From NCBI GenBank assembly GCA_030544215.1, contig JARZZO010000013.1, positions 48,627,196-48,691,195 on the forward strand: a stretch of 64,000 nt of DNA, written 5' to 3'. Every line of letters begins with the position of its first letter. The stretch's first letter is position 1. The notes beneath the pieces were generated by a model. That model was not told the DNA's origin, ran no database searches, and was given only the letters and a program-made list of their open reading frames with translations. Below, one piece after another: positions 44,321 to 55,845 of this stretch. Position numbers and translations under genes: made by a program. This DNA is from Zantedeschia hybrid cultivar. Its lineage: Eukaryota; Streptophyta; Magnoliopsida; Alismatales; Araceae.

Positions 44321-46507
44321 TCACAACATATTGAGAGAACTGACAAGACCCATCCGAATCACATGACTACAAAAAGTGCTAGCAGGTAGTCCTTTCGTGA
44401 GTGGGTCAGCAACCATAAGATCCGTCCCAATATGTTCAATAGACACTTCTTGATTCTTCACTCTGTCTCTAAGAGTAAAATACTTAATGTCTAAGGCTCT
44501 ACCACTTTTGGACGCCTTATTGTTCTTAGAGAATAAGACCGCTGCGGAATTGTCACAATATATCCTGATAGGTCTGGTGACGAAATCAATAAATGATAGA
44601 CTTGTGAGCAGATTCCGCAACTAGATCGTCTGTGCACTAGCCTCAAAACAAGCAATGAACTCAGCTGCCATCGTGGAAGCCACTGTAATACTCTGCTTCT
44701 CACTGCACCAAGTGATAGCTCCTCCTGCTAGGAGGAAGATGTATCCTGTAGTGGACTTCCTCGAATCAAGACAGCCGTAAAAATCAACATCAGAATAAGT
44801 AATGACCTCTAGTTGATCTGACCTTCTGTAAGTGAGCATGAAATCTAATGTGCCCTTAAGATACCGCATGACTTTCTTGGCAGCTTTCCAATGATCTATG
44901 CCTGGGTTGCTCTGGTACCTACTGAGCATACCCACGGCAAAAACTATATCTGGACGTGTACAAGTCTGAAGGTACATCAAGCTCCCAACGACTGAAGTAT
45001 ATGAGATAGGCTCCATCTGCTTCCTTTCCAACTCGTTCTTGGGACACCATAATTCACTGAATTTATCACCTTTTACAATGGGTACTTTATCAGGTGCGCA
45101 TGACTACATGTTGAACCTTCTGAGAGAGACCAAGAGTGTCTGAGGGTCTATCTCTAGTGATTTCAATGCCCAAAACATAGTGGACATCACCCATATCTTT
45201 CATCTCAAAGTTTTTAAAAAGCAAAACTTTGGTTTCGTGTAATAAACTAAGATCACTGCTGGCAAGCAAAATGTCATCCACATACAAAAGCAGGACAATG
45301 AAACTACTCCCACTGATCTTTAGGTACAAACATTCGTCAATAATGTTTTCCTTAAACCCAAAGGACAGTATGATTTCATTAAACTTTATGAACCATTGGC
45401 GGGAGGCTTGCTTAAGTCCGTAAATGGATTTCCTTAATTTGCATACCAAGTGTTCTTTCCCTTCAGCACGAAATCCTTGAGGTTGCTCCATATACACTTC
45501 TTTATCTAGGTCCCCATTGAGAAAAGCCTTTTTCACATCCATCTGATGTAACTACAGGTTAAAATGAGCTACCAAGACCATGACTATTCTGAATGAGAGC
45601 TTATTGGAAACTGGAGAGAACGTCTCATCCTAGTCAATGCCTTCCTTTTGAGTGAAACCCTTAGCTACCAATCTGGCCTTATATCGTTCAACTTCGCCTT
45701 TAGCGTCCACCTTAGTTTTGAATATCCATTTACATCCAACAAGTTTGGACCCTTTAGGCAAGTTAACGAGATCCGAGACTTAGTTTTTAGCCATTGAGTC
45801 AAGCTCTTCTTTCATGGTTTCAAACCAATAGGCAGATTTTTCACTCTTCATGGCTTGTGAAAACGTCACTGGATCATCAATGTCACCCCTGTCTACACTA
45901 TCCTCCTGTAGGTATACTATGAACTCATCAGATATGGCAGGTCTCCTGACTCTTTCAGATCGACGCAATGTTGGCCCATGATCCACCTGAGGAGATGGTT
46001 AGTCAACTATAGCGACATCTTCTGGCTCTGGAGCAACCTGGGGTAGACCAACTGCAACTATTTGCTCCCCTAGGATTTTATTCCGAGGAATAAATATGGG
46101 AACAACGTTGTCAGTTGTTACAGGTGTTTCAATCTGATCTTGTAACTCCTCAAAAGAAATCTCTCGAGAAGGTCCACTCCCACTAACTCCGTCATCTTCA
46201 AGAAACCTTGCTTTATCTGTTTCTATAATGATGGGAACATGGGATGGGCAATAGAATCTATATCATTTTGATCTCACTGGATAACCAAAGAAGAATCCAC
46301 TGGTTGTTCTGACATCAAAAGTCTTTTCCTGTGGACTGTATGGTCTAGCCTCAGCTGCACACCCCCACGTGCGCATATAGCTCACATAAGGTTTCCTACC
46401 ATACCATAACTCATAGGGAGTCGTAGGCGCAACCTTCGTTGGAACCTTATTCACAATGTGAGCAGCTGTCTTAACGGCTTCGCCCCACAAGGATAAAGGA
46501 AGGGTGG
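44321..46507 (-). pseudogene. pol: Copia pol remnant: end of integrase, reverse transcriptase, RNase H
   Basis: Read leftward from 46507: LSLWGEAVKTAAHIVNKVPTKV (rest of integrase, 46500-46263); a linker with RRSERVRRPAISDEF and a segment ending in KEELDSMAKN (45986-45780); the RT core MDVKKAFLNGDLDKEVYMEQPQGF and LLLYVDDILLASSD with both Asp present (45542-45090); then SYTSVVGSLMYLQTCTRPDI and RNase H motifs including IRIYCDNSAAVLFSKN (45031-44321). The pieces lie in different frames or are cut by stops, for example a TAG just before QMDVKKAF (about 45555) and the stop after QTI (about 44620). It cannot make a full polyprotein. Confidence 0.9.
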
Positions 46508-47226
46508 TGTAGGTGCTTAGAATGACCGTGTGATTAACATGAAATATCTATGTTGTTTAGTGTAAACTAACCTATTAAAACAGCAACTAAAGTGCAGTGA
46601 TCGCCAGAAACTTTTAACTTAAAAGTTTCAAAAGAGATATGATCGCCTACCTTTCAAACGCGGAAGATTGAGTCCTTGGTTCCCCTTCCTCAGCCGGCTG
46701 AAGAAAGAGAGCCCTTTCTTTGCTTCTTTGTTCTTGCTGTTGAGTTTGAGGTTGAGGATCGTCCAGAAGTTATGCTTGATTTCCCCTTTTTGATCTCTTG
46801 TTGTTGTTGAGTGCAGCAGAGACAGAGAAAGAAAATGAAGAACTATGATGATGAGAATTTAAGTAGAAGTAGTATCTGAACTAATCATGATGTTAAGCAT
46901 ATTTAAAACAGCAAACTCACTTTTTTAAATGGCTTTGAAACCCCTTAGATCAAGTAGGTTTTTGAAAGATTATGCTGTGGTGTGTGTTTGCATGAAGTGA
47001 ATATGAAAAATGAAATTAATGAAGACGAATGCAGTAATGAAAAACTTATGCCCAATCGGTTGAAGCTTTGAAAGGATGAAGATCTTGAAAGGGACGCCGA
47101 CTTCTGGAAATGGCAGCGCTCCGGCGTTACGACGTTGTTGCTTCGATCTTCAACTCGCTATAACGCTATGGCTCAACTCAACTTAATTCTCTTTTCTCTC
47201 TCTTTCTAACTCTTCAACATGCAGGG

Positions 47227-47234
47227 TATTTATA
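47227..47234 (-). promoter_or_regulatory. TATA box of the solo LTR
   Basis: Minus strand CCTATAAATACCC, followed about 35-60 bp downstream (leftward) by an AG/AAG-rich leader-like region. Confidence 0.65.
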
Positions 47235-47330
47235 GGCATTTCTTGCGTTCGCGATTAACATAGCAAAATCCCGAATTTATCCATCTTAACCGACAGATAA
47301 TTACTGATTAATTCATCTTTATCTGTAATT

Positions 47331-47630
47331 ATCTAAAACGCGTCCACCTTGGCTGACGCCTTTCAGATTAATTAAGATAAGGATAAATATCCGGGAACAC
47401 TTATCTTTATCTTTATTAGGTAAAACGCGTCCACGTATATAGACGTCTTTTAGACTAATTAAGATAAGGATAAACATCCGGAGGAGAAGTTAAAATCACT
47501 TAGGAAACTTAAAACGCGTCGACATTACCAGACGCCTTTTAGTTAATAAATAAATTAATTAAAATTCAAATTTAAACGTTAAAACAGGAATAAACTCTAA
47601 ATGGCGTCCACGTGGGTCGACGTCTTTTAG
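47331..47630. repeat. Four GCGTC-N10-GACGC dyad repeats in U3 of the solo LTR
   Basis: Left arms start at 47340, 47427, 47516 and 47604. Spacers are caccttggct, cacgtatata, gacattacca and cacgtgggtc, all 10 nt. Outer flanks CTAAAA...TTTTAG or ATCTAAAA...TTTCAGAT extend the pairing to about 12 bp per arm. Same motif as in the 2.34-kb LTR at 23616-25958. Confidence 0.9.
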
Positions 47631-47823
47631 AATTCTTCATATTTTAACTCAAATTTGAGCTAAAATCAATTCAATTGATTAACTTAAACACATCTGTTAA
47701 ACCCGACACTTAAAAAGATTAATAAAAATTAATCAATGATTAATTATCAGACCATTATGAGGCATTATTATATGATATGAAATTTACTCGAAATGACGTC
47801 AAAATTAGCGTGTCTACAGGTAG

Positions 47824-49729
47824 AATGACTCAACATTGCCCTGACCATTTCTTTAAGCGTTTGATTCCTTCTTTCTGCAACCCCATTCTGATATGGACTG
47901 CCAGGAGTAGTATACTGAGGTACAATACCCTCTTCTTTAAGGAATTTAGCTAATGGACCAGGCCTTTGTCCCATCTCAGTATACCTACCATAGTACTCGC
48001 CACCTCTATCAGACCTGACTATCTTGATTACTTTCCCTGATTGTTTATCTACTTCCTTCTTGAAATCCTTAAAGACATTGAAAACATCTGCTTTTTCAAG
48101 AAGTAAATAGAGATACATAAATGTAGAATAATCATCTATAAAGGTGACAAAGTACCTCTCACCAGTTAGACAGGGTGGAAAAGGACCACATATATCAGTG
48201 TGAATTATTTTTAAAATTCCAGAACTCCTTGTGGCACCTTTATTAGGCGTATGTGTTTGCTTTCCTTTAATGCAATCAACACAAATCTCGAAGTTAGTGA
48301 AATCCAGAGTGTGTATCACTCCTTCTCCCACTAACCACTTGAGTCTCTTAATGGAGATGTGTCCTAATCTCCTATGCCACAACATGGATGAATTTTCATT
48401 AACTCTACCACGCTTGTTGCCAGTAAGGACCGAAGTATGCAGGGTGTTATGAGATTGTTCAATCACATTGCTAAGACACAATTTATACAAACCATCAGAT
48501 ATAGAACCAGTACCAATAACAATAGAATCATTTATTAATTCAACTGAAGAGTTTCTAAGATTGACTTGAAAACCTTTTGAATCAAGTCTTGATACTGAAA
48601 CCAAATTTCTACTAAAAGATGGTACATAAAAAATGTCTTCTAAATCTAGAACAAATCCTGATTCCATAATTATCCTATAAATTCCTATGGCCTTGACTTG
48701 TGAGCGCGTCTTATTTCCTGAAAAGATGCTCCGCTCACCCTCATTCGGAGGCCTTTTGAAAAGGAATCCCTGCATAGAAGTGGCAACATGCACAGTAGAA
48801 CCTGAGTCAATCCACCATGTACTTTTAGGAACATTGACTAAATTAGACTCATAGCAAACATAAGATGAGATATTACCTTTTTTTTCAAACCATGCCTTCC
48901 TTTTCAGACAATCTTTCTTAACGTGTCCAGGTAATTTGCAGAAGAAGCACTTGTCATTTTTGCCTTTTGACTTGTCCTTTTTCTTACCCTTCTTCTGGAC
49001 ACCCTTCTTCTTTTCTGATCCACTTTTCACCTTATGAGAGGTAAACAAAGCAACATTGCTCCTCTCTCCTCTCAATCTCTCTTCCTCCTGGACACACATG
49101 GTCATCAATTCATTGACTGACCATTTAGCCTGATGTGTGTTGTAGGAGATCTTAAATGTCTCATATTCACTTGGCAAAGAGTTGAGAATAAAATGGACTA
49201 GGAAAGTGTCTGAAATAGCAACTTCCATGGCATTCAGTTGAGCAGAAATATCTCTCATGATCATTATATGCTCTCGAACACTACCACTAGTGTATTTCAT
49301 TGAGGACAGTTTAGCCATTAGAGTACTGGCTTTGGCCTTATAAGAACTAATGAACTGTTCCTCAATGGCTTTAAGAAATCCACTAGCCGTAGTCTGATCT
49401 AAGATAGATCCCTTGATGTTCTGTCCAACGTGTCCCTGAAGGAACAAAAGACAGAGACTATTGGACTTTTCCCATTTTTCATAATGAGTCTGCTGTTCCA
49501 ATGAGCTTTCTGGAGTAAGTGGAGCCGGCATAACCTCACGTAATACTAAATCTAAGTCCATGCAGTCTAAAGCAAATTGTACCATTTGTTTCAATTCAGT
49601 AAAATTAGTGCCATTCAGGTACGGCACACTAGCATTAAATGGTGCAAACAAAGGAGAAGCAGCTGAAATAAACAAACACATGCTCACATATAAGGCAATG
49701 GAACTAAAAAATTGCAAGTAATGAGGCAA
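47824..49729 (-). pseudogene. gag-pol: Copia gag, protease and first part of integrase
   Basis: An open frame of 637 codons runs from 49729 to the insertion point. Gag starts for certain at FAPFNASVPYLNGTNF (about residue 28); the hydrophobic residues before it may be leader read-through. Seen: gag_pre domain features (FLKAIEEQFISSYKAKASTLMAKLSSM), zinc knuckle CFFCKLPGHVKKDC (261-274), protease WWIDSGSTVHV (Asp308), integrase zinc part WHRRLGHIS...CVDCIKGK (451-490), and all three integrase acidic residues, Asp512 (HTDICGP), Asp574 (SDRGGEYYG) and Glu619 (NGVAERRN). The frame then enters the solo LTR and stops after 16 foreign codons. Apart from that insertion this half is remarkably intact compared with the RT half. 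Confidence 0.93.
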
Positions 49730-51280
49730 GTTTTAAACTGCAAAGTAATTCAATAACATAAAGAGAACTACTTTATCAACTCGTCCGATAGCTTCATAGA
49801 CGAACTCCCCAAATTAACTTAAATGATAAAACTAAAATTTATAAACACTTTGATATCAAGAGAGAGTACCTTTTGGTACATAACTCTGAAGAATCGCCAT
49901 GTAGATAAATTTTATTTTATCCTGCTCATGACATGAAAATAAACACTCCTTTAGGAGTTAAATTTACAATCAAGCCAAGAATACAAGCATTTGATATCAT
50001 TTTAATTTCTTAACGAGTATATTTTATTATTCTCCATGCATAAGGCCACTTTGGTGATCTTCTTACACACTTTGAATACTAAAACATCCTCCCCCAATTA
50101 AAATGATAACAAATAACTAAATGCTCATCAATAATGCTATTTAAAAACTTAATATGGTAAAATTTTATCAATCCTCGTGATTAGTGCCACTTTGGTGGTC
50201 AAATTAATCATTTAGAAATCAAATATTTACCACAAAACCACATAATAGCATCGATTAACACATAATATAAGCAAAAGGACATAAACACAATAACTATTGC
50301 GATCTAAAATAGAGATATTCATGCATGATTAAAAAACTATAAAGAGGACAAATAATCACAAGAAATATATCCTAAACTTACAGCAATAATTATTGATTCA
50401 TAAACAACTTTAATCATGCTTAAAACTACATTAAAATGGCTACTTAACAAGTTTATAGCATGCTGTTACATATATGTCCTTTTTCTGATTGCAGAAAGAA
50501 AACTGAATTGCAAACATAACCTGAACAATTTACAGAAAAATCCAGAATTGTAAACATACTTTTCAGTTTGCAAGAACAACCAGAATTTGCAAACATATCT
50601 GTTTCTGATTTGCAGAAATAAACAAAGTTGCAAACAGATTTTCAGAAATTGTGTATGTATCCAAACAGATTTAAAATATGATCATTTATCCTTTAAAAAT
50701 CACTAATGGGCCTAAAATGGGCCCAGAAATATGGTCTAAAGATCCAGAACTTAATGGATCAATTAATTGACCATTAGTGAGCTTTAAAAGATAAAGATGA
50801 CTAAAGGAGTTAAAATTTAATAACTTTAAATCTTAAAGGATACATCTACATAAACAGATATAAACGGATGCGGGTCCGGCTCTTAACTGGTTAATGAATT
50901 CGATTTGGGTTAGATTAACAGGTTCGGGTCGGGTACTTAATCGGATTCGGATTCGGGTCTTAATGATATCCAAACGGATATCGTACCCAAAATCCGAATT
51001 CAATACCCGTTAACTTATATCCGTTAGGGGGTTGTCAAACGGACCCGGATCTAGGTCTTAATAAGATCCTAACGGATCTAATACCCAAATAAGACCCAAA
51101 AACCTTTAACCAAAATCCGTTACGGATTTAAAAACTAACCCAAATAAAAACTCAATAGTTTCCTAAACCCAATAGTTTATTAAACCCAATAGTTTTTTAA
51201 ACCCATCATCTTCAACCTCCCAAAAGGAAAGCTAGGATTTAGAAACTCCAATTTAAGAAACCCAAATTTTAGAAAATCCA
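49730..51280 (-). other. Untranslated region between Copia 5' LTR and gag
   Basis: About 1.55 kb of AT-rich sequence without coding frames. At 50490-50660 a loose direct repeat of GAATTGCAAACATA / CAGAAATT type words recurs about five times. At 50865-51120 the words CGGATTCGG, CGGGTC and TTAATCGG recur in both orientations. Confidence 0.55.
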
Positions 51281-51289
51281 AATTTTTAG

Positions 51290-51530
51290 GAAACCGCCGG
51301 AACCCCCCCGCCGGAAACCCCTCGCCGGCGGCGCTGCCCCCGCACTGTGCGGGCCCCTGCGGGGCGCTCGCCCGCCCGGGGCGGCGCCGCGCTGCGCGGC
51401 CTGCCGCCGGCCCCGCGCGGGCCAGCGCTGGCCTGCGCGGCCCGCGGCGGTCCGCCGCCCCACGCGGTGCGCCCCGCAAGGGCACCGTGCGGGTCCGCAT
51501 GCCGTGCGGCCACGGCTGCCCGGTGACGTT
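51290..51530. other. Very GC-rich block in the Copia leader
   Basis: About 240 bp of mostly G and C sit between AT-rich flanks, some 85 bp from the PBS, ending on plus in a run of about 15 T. It contains many small complementary stretches (for example CGCGCGGGCCAGCGCTGGCCTGCGCGG). A stable RNA structure on the genomic transcript is likely by composition. Frames across it are an artefact of low stop-codon density. Confidence 0.8.
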
Positions 51531-51598
51531 TTTTTTTTTTTTTTATATATATAAAACTGGGAAGAATCCCGTAGATCGGAGCCCAAAAATTACGACAC

Positions 51599-51612
51599 GA
51601 GCTCTGATACCA
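51599..51612 (-). other. Primer-binding site (initiator tRNA-Met) of the Copia element
   Basis: Minus strand TGGTATCAGAGCTC, 2 nt from the 5' LTR. Confidence 0.93.
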
Positions 51613-51614
51613 CT

Positions 51615-52005
51615 TGTTAGGGATTTTAGGAATATCTGGAGCGGAAGTCATCCCTAACGAAGAGGAAGACGATGCCGGAGTCGATCCCCACGCGCAGCGA
51701 GCCTCGAACAAGAGCGCACGAACCCCGGACGAGGGGACGGTGTAAACCCAGGCACTTTCTCCACTGGTTTTCTCTCTCTATTTCTCTTGATTCGTATGAC
51801 TTAATGGGAAGTCACATGCTTCTTTTATAGAGAGAAAGGACCAGTCCCGTTCTTACTTCTAACAGGATCCTACTCATTACAGGATCCTCATTGGGCACCT
51901 AATGGGTTAAGCCCAACAACATATTCCTTTAATTGGATGCCTAATGGTGTGCAAGTGTGTAGCCCAATAAATACAAGTAGACCACTAATTGGGTAAAATC
52001 CAACA
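51615..52005 (-). repeat. 5' LTR of the Copia element
   Basis: 391 bp. It carries a TTTTATAGAGAG block, repeated in all three copies, that reads CTCTCTATAAAAG on the minus strand, a good TATA box (about 51825-51837). Confidence 0.95.
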
Positions 52006-52010
52006 AGAAG

Positions 52011-53870
52011 GATTCCATTAGCAATAACAATATTCCAAAATGGAGATTTTTTTGCACCTTTATCAATCCAATGTTAGGAGATTCAGGTGAAATATTCTCC
52101 TCACAAACTTCACTTTTTGCATAAGAGTAATAATTGTTGTATTGTTGTTAGTGCAAATACATTGAGGTGGATTGAGCCCCCTTAATGTAGTCTCGTTACT
52201 TAGAAGGCTCACATGGGGATTGTCCCACATTTGATGCATCGCGACTTCATTTGCACGTGAGCATATATACGAGGAACTAAATTTAAAAAGTAAAAAATAT
52301 ATCTGTCAGGATACTTTTTGAGAGCATTATAAAACTCTCGAAACTATTTTCACACTCTTGAGAGCATGATACTTTGGAGAAGATTTTAAAATATTATACT
52401 CTCGAGAGCGTGAGAATGTCCTTGAGAGCTTTACGATGCTATCAAAAGTTTGAAGATGCTCTCGAGATCGCAGTTTAATAGATTTTTTTTTTTTATCGAA
52501 CACATTTAATGGAGGTACAAGGGAAGAACAACCCCTATGTGTGTTTTTAAAATAGTGGAAGGACGTTACATGACTTAATTCACCTTATCTCATTTACATC
52601 AACAATAGTGCAATAAGTATGTCTACCTTGAGATTATAGATGCAAACAGTAATGTTAAGACATAGTCTTTTTACACTATAACAGATGAAATAACGGACGT
52701 AGTTTTTTCAACAAATGCTTATAGTATACCAAAAATTCAATTATTAACTTTGGACGCCTTTTTTTAGGTTAAGAGCATAAAGGATATGGTCACAAATTCA
52801 TCTTTGATCGCACCTAACCTGTTTTGCATCTATTCTTTGAGACGCTACATGACCAAATCTCTTGATTCTGATTTATCCTTATCGAGTTATTGTCAGCAAA
52901 TTTTCAATGTGCCATTTGCATGCTAGTTTAATGTTTATGGATAACTCCATCTGTACCGTTAAAATCTGTATTATTGTGTTGTGTATTCCTATTATATGTA
53001 TATATATTACAATAGACACTTGACCCTTTGTAATAGGTAACATTATTTAGATTAGAACTCCCTCCAATTTTAATGCTATTCTATTAGATAAATAATTTGT
53101 TAGAAATAGAATATAAAATTTTAATTATGTATACGAGGAAAGCGAGGAAACATTATCAATCAACAGGTTGGTCGATTTTCTTCTCTTCACATTAAATGAC
53201 GGTAGAATCGTAGAATATACAATCTATTGTAATCATTAAACGTTAGGGACATTCTCATATTATTTTTTTCATTTTCACATTAACTACTCTTATATGTTAA
53301 CTCTCAAAATTGTCATGCTTATTTATATTATCCTATGTACCATCCTCATATGTATAATATTTTAAAATGCAACGGGCGTTGACATATTCGATGAACATAA
53401 ATCTTTTATATATGTGAAATGACATATTTCATAACTGCGTCATGTTATAAGGATATATAGGATAGTATATAAATAAACATGTTTTGAAATTTAATGTACA
53501 AATGGTTAACATAAAAATAAACTTTTACACGCACATATATATATGCATGTATGCAGCTACTATTTTTTTAATATAAAAGATAAAAAACCTAAATAGATTT
53601 TTAGATGTAACCCCTACTTAGGAACTTAATCATCTTAATCCTAATATTTATTGGTGGCCCTTTACAATCTCACGTCATTGATGTAGACCTTGAGAAAATC
53701 ACGAACAGTTTTTTTAAATTAAAACGTATTAAATAAAAAAGAGGTTTATTGAGTAAATTTATAATTATAAAGAGTAAAATAGATAATAAAATTAACAAGA
53801 TATTAACATTTAAGTAAAATAATAAATTCGTAAAACATTAAAATTCGAAGACTAAAAACCATGCCCGCGT
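52011..53870. other. AT-rich spacer
   Basis: No gene recognised. Repeated words around CTCTCGAGA/CTTGAGAG occur at 52310-52470. Confidence 0.5.
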
Positions 53871-54259
53871 TACCACGTACAAGTTGTGGTAGATGATCAT
53901 GTCATGCCGCCCCCGGAGGCGGGGCGAAGTGCGAGTGGTTACGAGTGCTAGCGTGGTACGTGCACCGCTCGTACCCGATCTGACGGTTATCTGGAGAAGC
54001 GAGCGCATATGCGGACACGTGTCGACGAACTGAGCGGGGGGATTATAAACCGTCCGATCTGGAGGAGATCACCGTCCCTTGCTCGACGCGTGTTCGATAC
54101 GAATGATAGGGAGGGCGTACAGGGCGCCAACTGTAGAGACTAGACAGCGAGGCAGGCACAGCGCCGGGCTGGTGCGTGGTGGGCTCACGAAATGTTGTCG
54201 TCGCCTCTTCGTCCCTGTGGGCGGCCGATGGCCATTTTCGCAATAAAAAAGTCCGCGTT

Positions 54260-55330
54260 ACTCTTCCGTTCCGATAAATACTGACCTCCCCTCTTACTTT
54301 CTACCACTTTCTTCGGAGCTCGCCAGAAGAATCTTCGCGAGGAGCGGTGGAGGCAGTGGAGCCTGCAGCGATGGCGATGGGCGCTTCGTCTTCCTTGTCT
54401 TTGCCTTCCTGGCTCCCTCCCCGCTAGCGCCCTCTGCGCCTTCGCATCCGCCATCTCCGCTTCTCGTAGGCCGGTTGCCTTCGTCTGCGTCGCGATCGCG
54501 CTTCTGGGAAAGCTGATCTGGGCGTGATGCGTTGCGGAGCGGCGACAGCTCTACTCCGGGCCCCGGTTGTTTCCTTCTCTCGCCTGTTCTTGCGGCGTGG
54601 ATGCTTCGGATCCGCGTTTCTGCTGGTTTCTGCTCCGTTGCGGTGTATGTTGTTAGATCTAGGTGTTCTTCGCTTCTACTGCAAGATGAAGGTTCTTGTT
54701 GGCGTTTCTCGCTCAGTTTCTCTTAGATTTGATCTCGTTGCTCCTGGTTTATAACTGTTCGTATGCTTCGATCCGGAAATCTACTCCGAAGAGGTTAGGT
54801 GAAGTGTTGTCCGATCTGTTGCTTCTTTTACTTGAGAGATCAGTTTCTCTTTTCTACGTGCTGAAATCCTTGTTTGATCCGGTTTTTGCTGATGCTGTTT
54901 GATCGGAATATCAGTTTCGGTGGGATGTTCTTCTTCCTTTTCCCCCCTTTTTAAAACTCTCGTCCATCTGATTCATGGGGCACCTTGCTGCTCTCAGATC
55001 TCCCCTTCTTCCCTTCAGATCTTATGAGCTACTTGGTCGTTTTATAGATCTCCAGGGCTTTGATGCGAGTTCTTATCAGTTTCCTTCTCATACACCTCTT
55101 TCGTTGCCGCTAGCTTCTCTTTCTGGCTGGATCTCTTCGTTGATGCGTCTTGTAGGTCTATGGCGATGGAAGCTACTGTTCTCTTCCCGGATGGCATAAT
55201 TGTCGGTTAGTAGTTTTTATCTTTTGCTTTCCTTATAGTATCATCTAGTATGACGGGACGGAGCTCTCGTTCTTGCAGTTTGATCTAATATAGTTCGCTC
55301 TCCCCTTGTAGACGCTTCTCGCTTTGCCTC
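54260..55330 (+). promoter_or_regulatory. Putative promoter, leader and 5' exons of an unidentified plus-strand gene
   Basis: A CpG-rich island (53880-54500) holds a TATA-like GATAAATAC at 54273 followed by a CT-rich leader from about 54290. Candidate starts: ATGGCGATGGGCGCT at 54371 (18 codons, then a stop, so possibly an upstream ORF) and, after an acceptor TCTTGTAG at about 55156, ATGGCGATGGAAGCTACTG at 55160. The T-rich sequence between looks like a leader intron. The second frame (MAMEATVLFPDGIIV) could splice from about 55203 to an acceptor CCTTGTAG at 55311, giving VDASRFASTVVCCL.... The product is not recognised and the exon chain is tentative. Confidence 0.35.
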
Positions 55331-55675
55331 AACAGTCGTTTGTTGCTTGACAACGAGAGAGAGCACGCCCGTCCGCACCCATGCAGGGAGACCGTGGCTG
55401 TGTACTAGCGTGCTCCCTCTCGGTGTCATCCAGTTTTCCTCGTGAAGCGAAGCAGCCGTTTCTTTCTCGTCGTCATCTTGGCCGCCGCCCTCACGAATGG
55501 ACAGCGAGGACAGTGCATGCTCCAGGACCTGATTCTTATCCTCGACGATGCAGTACTCAAGTTCAATGAACTTGGGCCAGCTGGTAACTAATATTCCCTG
55601 TTCCCTCCCGACAAGTAGATCTTGGATTTGACACATCCTTCGTTTTTTCCCCATGGATTTGATGAGTAGTGTGGG

Positions 55676-55693
55676 CGTTATGTGTGTGTGTGT

Positions 55694-55733
<40 letters not shown>

Positions 55734-55845
55734 GCGTGCATCATGCAGGTAGCGTTTTTGGGGAGACCGCGGGACTGCTGCGCCTGCTCTCTCTCTCTCT
55801 CGCTCGCTCGCGCGCGCACACACACACACACATACACACATACAA
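55676..55845. repeat. Microsatellite cluster (TG)n(AG)n and (TC)n(CA)n
   Basis: (TG)n at 55680-55693, (AG)n at 55696-55730, then (TC)n at 55787-55802 and (CA)n at 55814-55830. Long frames on both strands across 55241-56125 depend on these runs. Confidence 0.9.

Larger units (their letters stand above)
46508..47818 (-). mobile_element. Solo LTR (1311 bp) inserted in Copia integrase, with dyad repeats
   Basis: On plus it begins TGTAGGTGCTTAGAATG and ends GCGTGTCTACA (TGTAG/CTACA termini). Flanks GGTGG (46503-46507) and GGTAG (47819-47823) match in 4 of 5 bases and split the Copia integrase codons exactly at SHST/LPLSLWGEA. A TATA box, TATAAATA on the minus strand (47234-47227), sets the orientation. 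Four GCGTC-N10-GACGC inverted repeats lie 106-396 bp upstream of it. No coding sequence. Confidence 0.88.
43493..52005 (-). mobile_element. Ty1/copia retrotransposon, complete ends, degenerate
   Basis: LTRs 43493-43883 and 51615-52005 (391 bp each) with a perfect target duplication, AGAAG (43488-43492 and 52006-52010). Comparison by eye gives 24 differences in 391 positions (6.1%), about three times that of element B, so this insertion is older. PBS and gene order place the 5' LTR on the right. The internal region codes gag, protease, integrase, RT and RNase H in Copia order (integrase before RT) and is split at 46508-47818 by a solo LTR. Polypurine tract AAGTGAGAGAA lies next to the 3' LTR (43884-43894). 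Confidence 0.95.

Noticed and set aside
51180..51711. Long Arg/Gly/Ala-rich minus frames (105-141 codons)
   Set aside because: Caused by the GC-rich leader block of the Copia element, where stop codons are rare in all frames.
43493..52005. Endogenous pararetrovirus
   Set aside because: LTRs, tRNA-Met PBS, 5-bp target duplication and integrase-before-RT order identify a Ty1/copia retrotransposon.
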